Assembly (NCBI GenBank): GCA_963693035.2
Contig: CAXMMQ010000010.1
Span: forward strand, 124,001 to 188,000
DNA from: Lichenicoccus sp963693035
GTDB lineage: Bacteria; Pseudomonadota; Alphaproteobacteria; Acetobacterales; Acetobacteraceae
Direction: 5' to 3'
DNA: 64,000 nt
How positions within the stretch are numbered: position 1 is the stretch's first letter; the number at the start of each line of letters is the position of its first letter. A model generated the notes under the pieces. It searched no databases, was not told the DNA's origin, and saw only the letters and a program-made list of their open reading frames with translations. A program made the position numbers and the translations under genes. This document shows positions 62,128-64,000 of the stretch, in pieces.

Positions 62128-62894
62128 GCCGGCTGCTGTCGCCGCTGCTGGCGCTGGTGATCGTGCTGCTGGCCTGGACGCTGTTCCTGGATGTTTTCCA
62201 GGTCAGCCCGCTGATGGGCAAGTCTCCCGCCGCCGTCTCGCATTACCTGTTCGGCATGCCGGCCTCGGGTCGCAACCGCGCCGGCCTGCTGGCGGCCCTG
62301 GGCGTGACGCTGGCGCATGCCGCCTCCGGCTTCCTGCTCGGCCTGGTCCTCGGCCTCGGCAGCGCGATCCTGTTCGTGCTGTCACCCTCGCTCGAGCGCA
62401 GCCTGCTGCCGCTGGCGACCATCCTGCGCTCGATCCCGCTGGTGGCGATGACGCCGCTGATCGTGCTGGTGTTCGGCCGCGGGCCGGCGGCGGTCGCGGT
62501 CATCGGCGGCCTGATCGTGTATTTCCCGACCCTGGTGAACAGCGTGATGGGCCTGCGCGCCGCATCGCGTTCCTCGGCCGAGCTGATCCGCGCCTGCGGC
62601 GGCGGCCGCCTCGCGGTGCTGCGCAAGGTCGGCCTGCCCAGTGCGTTGCCCGCCATCCTCGCTTCGATGCGGCTCTCGGCCCCCGCCGCCCTGGTCGGCG
62701 CGCTGCTCGCGGAATGGCTCGCGACCGGCGACGGCATCGGCTACCGAATGCAGCGCGACATCACCTCGTTCCGAGCCGCGGATCTTTGGAGCGCGCTGGT
62801 GCTGGTGACCATGTGCTCGCTGCTGCTGTATGCGGCGGTCGCGGCCATCGAGACGGCGGTGATCAGCCGGTATGGCATCCCTCAACGTGGCTAA
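62124..62894 (+). CDS. ABC transporter permease (SsuC-type), second
   Basis: 256 residues, about six membrane segments, with ELIRACGGGRLAVLRKVGLPSALPAILASMRLSAPAALVGALLAEWL (EAA-like core). ATG 62124 overlaps the first permease's stop. The two permeases are clearly paralogous (shared RACGGG and LPA elements) and probably form a heterodimer. The long overlapping frame starting at 61425 in its first half is a shadow. Confidence 0.9.
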   Translation: MSRLLSPLLALVIVLLAWTLFLDVFQVSPLMGKSPAAVSHYLFGMPASGRNRAGLLAALGVTLAHAASGFLLGLVLGLGSAILFVLSPSLERSLLPLATILRSIPLVAMTPLIVLVFGRGPAAVAVIGGLIVYFPTLVNSVMGLRAASRSSAELIRACGGGRLAVLRKVGLPSALPAILASMRLSAPAALVGALLAEWLATGDGIGYRMQRDITSFRAADLWSALVLVTMCSLLLYAAVAAIETAVISRYGIPQRG

Positions 62895-62987
62895 GCGGCC
62901 GTGTGTGCCCGAGATCGGAATGTCGTCGTATTGTGGAGACCGGACCGAAACCGCCGCACTTGTCTGGCGCAGCTACGAGAGGACAAC

Positions 62988-63530
62988 ATGACCGAGAGGG
63001 CGCCCACGATCGTCAACATGCACACATCGCCGGAGATCGCGGCCGAAGTGCCCGCCGCCTGGACGCATTTTCAGCGCGAACTGACGCCTGCAATGAAGAA
63101 TGCGGGGCCGGGGCGTTTCGGGATGGGCCGTCTCGGCATGAACGCGAGAAGGGTGCCCCCGGGGCACAGCGCGTGCCCGGCGCACACGCACCTTATGGCC
63201 GACGAGATCTTCGTCGTACTCGAAGGGCGAGGTCTGTTCCGCTATGGCGACTGCGTGCACGAGATCCGCCCCGGAGACTGCATTTCCTGTCCGGCCGACA
63301 CGGGGATCGCCCATCAGATCGCCAACCCCGCAAGCCCGGACGGCACGGGCGACCTGGTCTATCTCGCGATCGGCGCCGAGCCGCCCGGCGAGGTCTGCAC
63401 CTATCCCGACAGCGGCGCGCTCGTGATCGACGCCCTCGATCGCCGCGGATTTCTGCGCGAGGCCGATTATTACGAGGGGCAGCCACAACCCACGCCGCTT
63501 CTGACGCGCGGCCGCGACGCACCCGTCTGA
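62988..63530 (+). CDS. Cupin-domain protein
   Basis: 180 residues of single cupin: HTHLMADEIFVVLEGRGLFRYG carries the metal ligands His66, His68 and Glu73, and GIAHQIAN supplies a later His. Ends in a proline-rich tail. ATG 62988 has GAGAGG about seven bases before it. It lies about 90 bases after the second permease, so it may be read with that operon or alone. Cupins include dioxygenases, isomerases and sensor proteins; function not assigned. Confidence 0.78.
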   Translation: MTERAPTIVNMHTSPEIAAEVPAAWTHFQRELTPAMKNAGPGRFGMGRLGMNARRVPPGHSACPAHTHLMADEIFVVLEGRGLFRYGDCVHEIRPGDCISCPADTGIAHQIANPASPDGTGDLVYLAIGAEPPGEVCTYPDSGALVIDALDRRGFLREADYYEGQPQPTPLLTRGRDAPV

Positions 63531-63848
63531 CCGGGGCGAGCGAGGTTGGCCCTGGGGTGGGGCCCGGCTCGGGGCGCGTCAGGAACGCCCTGACCGCGCC
63601 GTAGGGTCGCTGTAATCGCATGCTCCCTGGCGAGACCAGCCCCGCCGTGCCGCCGTCCCCCGGATCTAAAGTCTTGCGGTCTTAACCTGCCAAGTAGGAC
63701 CGCTACGGGCGATAGCAGACATCCGAAATCGCACAGAAACAGACTCTGAGCGTGTCTGACGCCATGAAGCGGTTTCAGGTGTCCGGGTGGGTTCATCAAC
63801 GAAGAGAACGTAGGAGAGGCGGCTGACTTCGGCTCAGCAGAGCCTGCG
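63531..63848. other. Intergenic stretch downstream of the cupin gene
   Basis: 318 bases without a supportable gene. A strong hairpin is at 63573-63600. The remainder is lower in GC than the neighbourhood, with an AT-richer patch around 63660-63720 and no recognisable IS end, tRNA or repeat. An open frame on the minus strand (63470-63859) runs antisense into the cupin gene and is rejected. Confidence 0.45.
63573..63600 (+). terminator. Hairpin downstream of the cupin gene
   Basis: GGCGCG plus TCAGG (63573-63583) pairs with CCTGA and CGCGCC (63589-63600) with one unpaired C, giving an 11-bp stem around a 5-base loop. It lies 43 bases after the cupin stop. There is no T-run, so it may be a Rho-assisted or weak terminator. 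Confidence 0.45.
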
Positions 63849-64000
63849 TCAAAATCCAAACATATGGTCGAGCGACACCCGTCCGCCTGCTTCCATCAAC
63901 CCGTGATAGCCGAACAGCCGGCAGGTGGTGTCGCGGATCAGCACGTAGCCGCGTGCTCCGGCCTGCTCCAGCAGCGCTTCGCCGAACACCAGATGCGGCC
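63849..64000 (-). CDS. 3' end of an unidentified gene (cut by window edge)
   Basis: The minus strand reads an open frame from the edge to TGA 63849-63851. The last residues are EALLEQAGARGYVLIRDTTC, then LFGYHGLMEAGGRVSLDHM, then FGF. The composition is protein-like, with codons typical of this genome. Too short to identify; the start lies beyond base 64000. Confidence 0.5.
   Translation of the reverse strand, partial: PHLVFGEALLEQAGARGYVLIRDTTCRLFGYHGLMEAGGRVSLDHMFGF

Noticed and set aside
63470..63859. 129-aa minus-strand frame downstream of the cupin gene
   Set aside because: Overlaps the cupin 3' end antisense and the hairpin; no features.
1..64000. tRNA, rRNA, prophage or intact insertion sequence
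   Set aside because: No cloverleaf-type sequence, transposase or integrase frame or flanking duplication was recognised on reading; a dedicated scan (tRNAscan-SE, ISfinder) would decide.

Overview
The window is very GC-rich, densely packed chromosomal DNA from an alphaproteobacterium, most likely of the Acetobacteraceae/Rhodospirillales. The evidence is the ntrC-ntrB-dusB block beside a fused ispDF gene, an ATP12-type F1 assembly factor, two OPT/RbsC-type transport systems and a bacterial ceramide gene set. No rRNA, tRNA, CRISPR array, phage module or intact insertion sequence was seen. Genus cannot be fixed from sequence reading alone.

Left part (1-17.6 kb) is mostly housekeeping: ntrC (cut by the window edge), ntrB, dusB, ispDF, an HD-domain gene with an apparent frameshift, a decayed gene remnant, a secreted S9 peptidase coupled to an OPT transporter, a nitroreductase, then a tight minus-strand run acylphosphatase / ATP12 / AsmA / RluC-like / RarA, and an SPFH protein. 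Two very small membrane proteins sit in gaps (9988-10128 and 16194-16352).

The middle (17.6-38.7 kb) is a catabolic, accessory-looking region. It holds uxaC with a divergent GntR regulator and an 18-bp palindrome between them, a broken hexuronate-type MFS gene, a GT39 glycosyltransferase, a tandem pair of small paralogues, an aldo/keto reductase with a LacI-like operator upstream, an unrecognised two-gene unit (25072-27494), and a seven-gene minus-strand operon (sugar-binding protein, ABC ATPase, two permeases, SIS isomerase, SDR, SMP-30 lactonase). A chemoreceptor ending in a PilZ domain and an MFS transporter follow.

The most notable block is 38.6-45.6 kb: acpR and spt (serine palmitoyltransferase), then, after one divergent secreted DUF2141-type gene, a fatty-acid hydroxylase, a GNAT-like ceramide synthase (bCerS type), an acyl-AMP/acyl-ACP ligase and a CerR-type reductase, the last four joined by 4-base stop/start overlaps. 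Together these cover all five steps known to be needed for bacterial ceramide synthesis, with an added hydroxylase. A 12-bp-stem inverted repeat abuts a TTGACA element in the divergent region.

The right part (45.9-64 kb) has an RND efflux pair behind a promoter overlapped by an ACCGGT dyad, a second sugar ABC importer, a HAD phosphatase, a ClpP-like protein whose catalytic Asp appears to be missing, and an MFS transporter divergent from an overlapping operon of flavin monooxygenase, 2-oxoglutarate/Fe dioxygenase and SsuABC-type importer. A cupin protein and the 3' end of an unidentified gene close the window.
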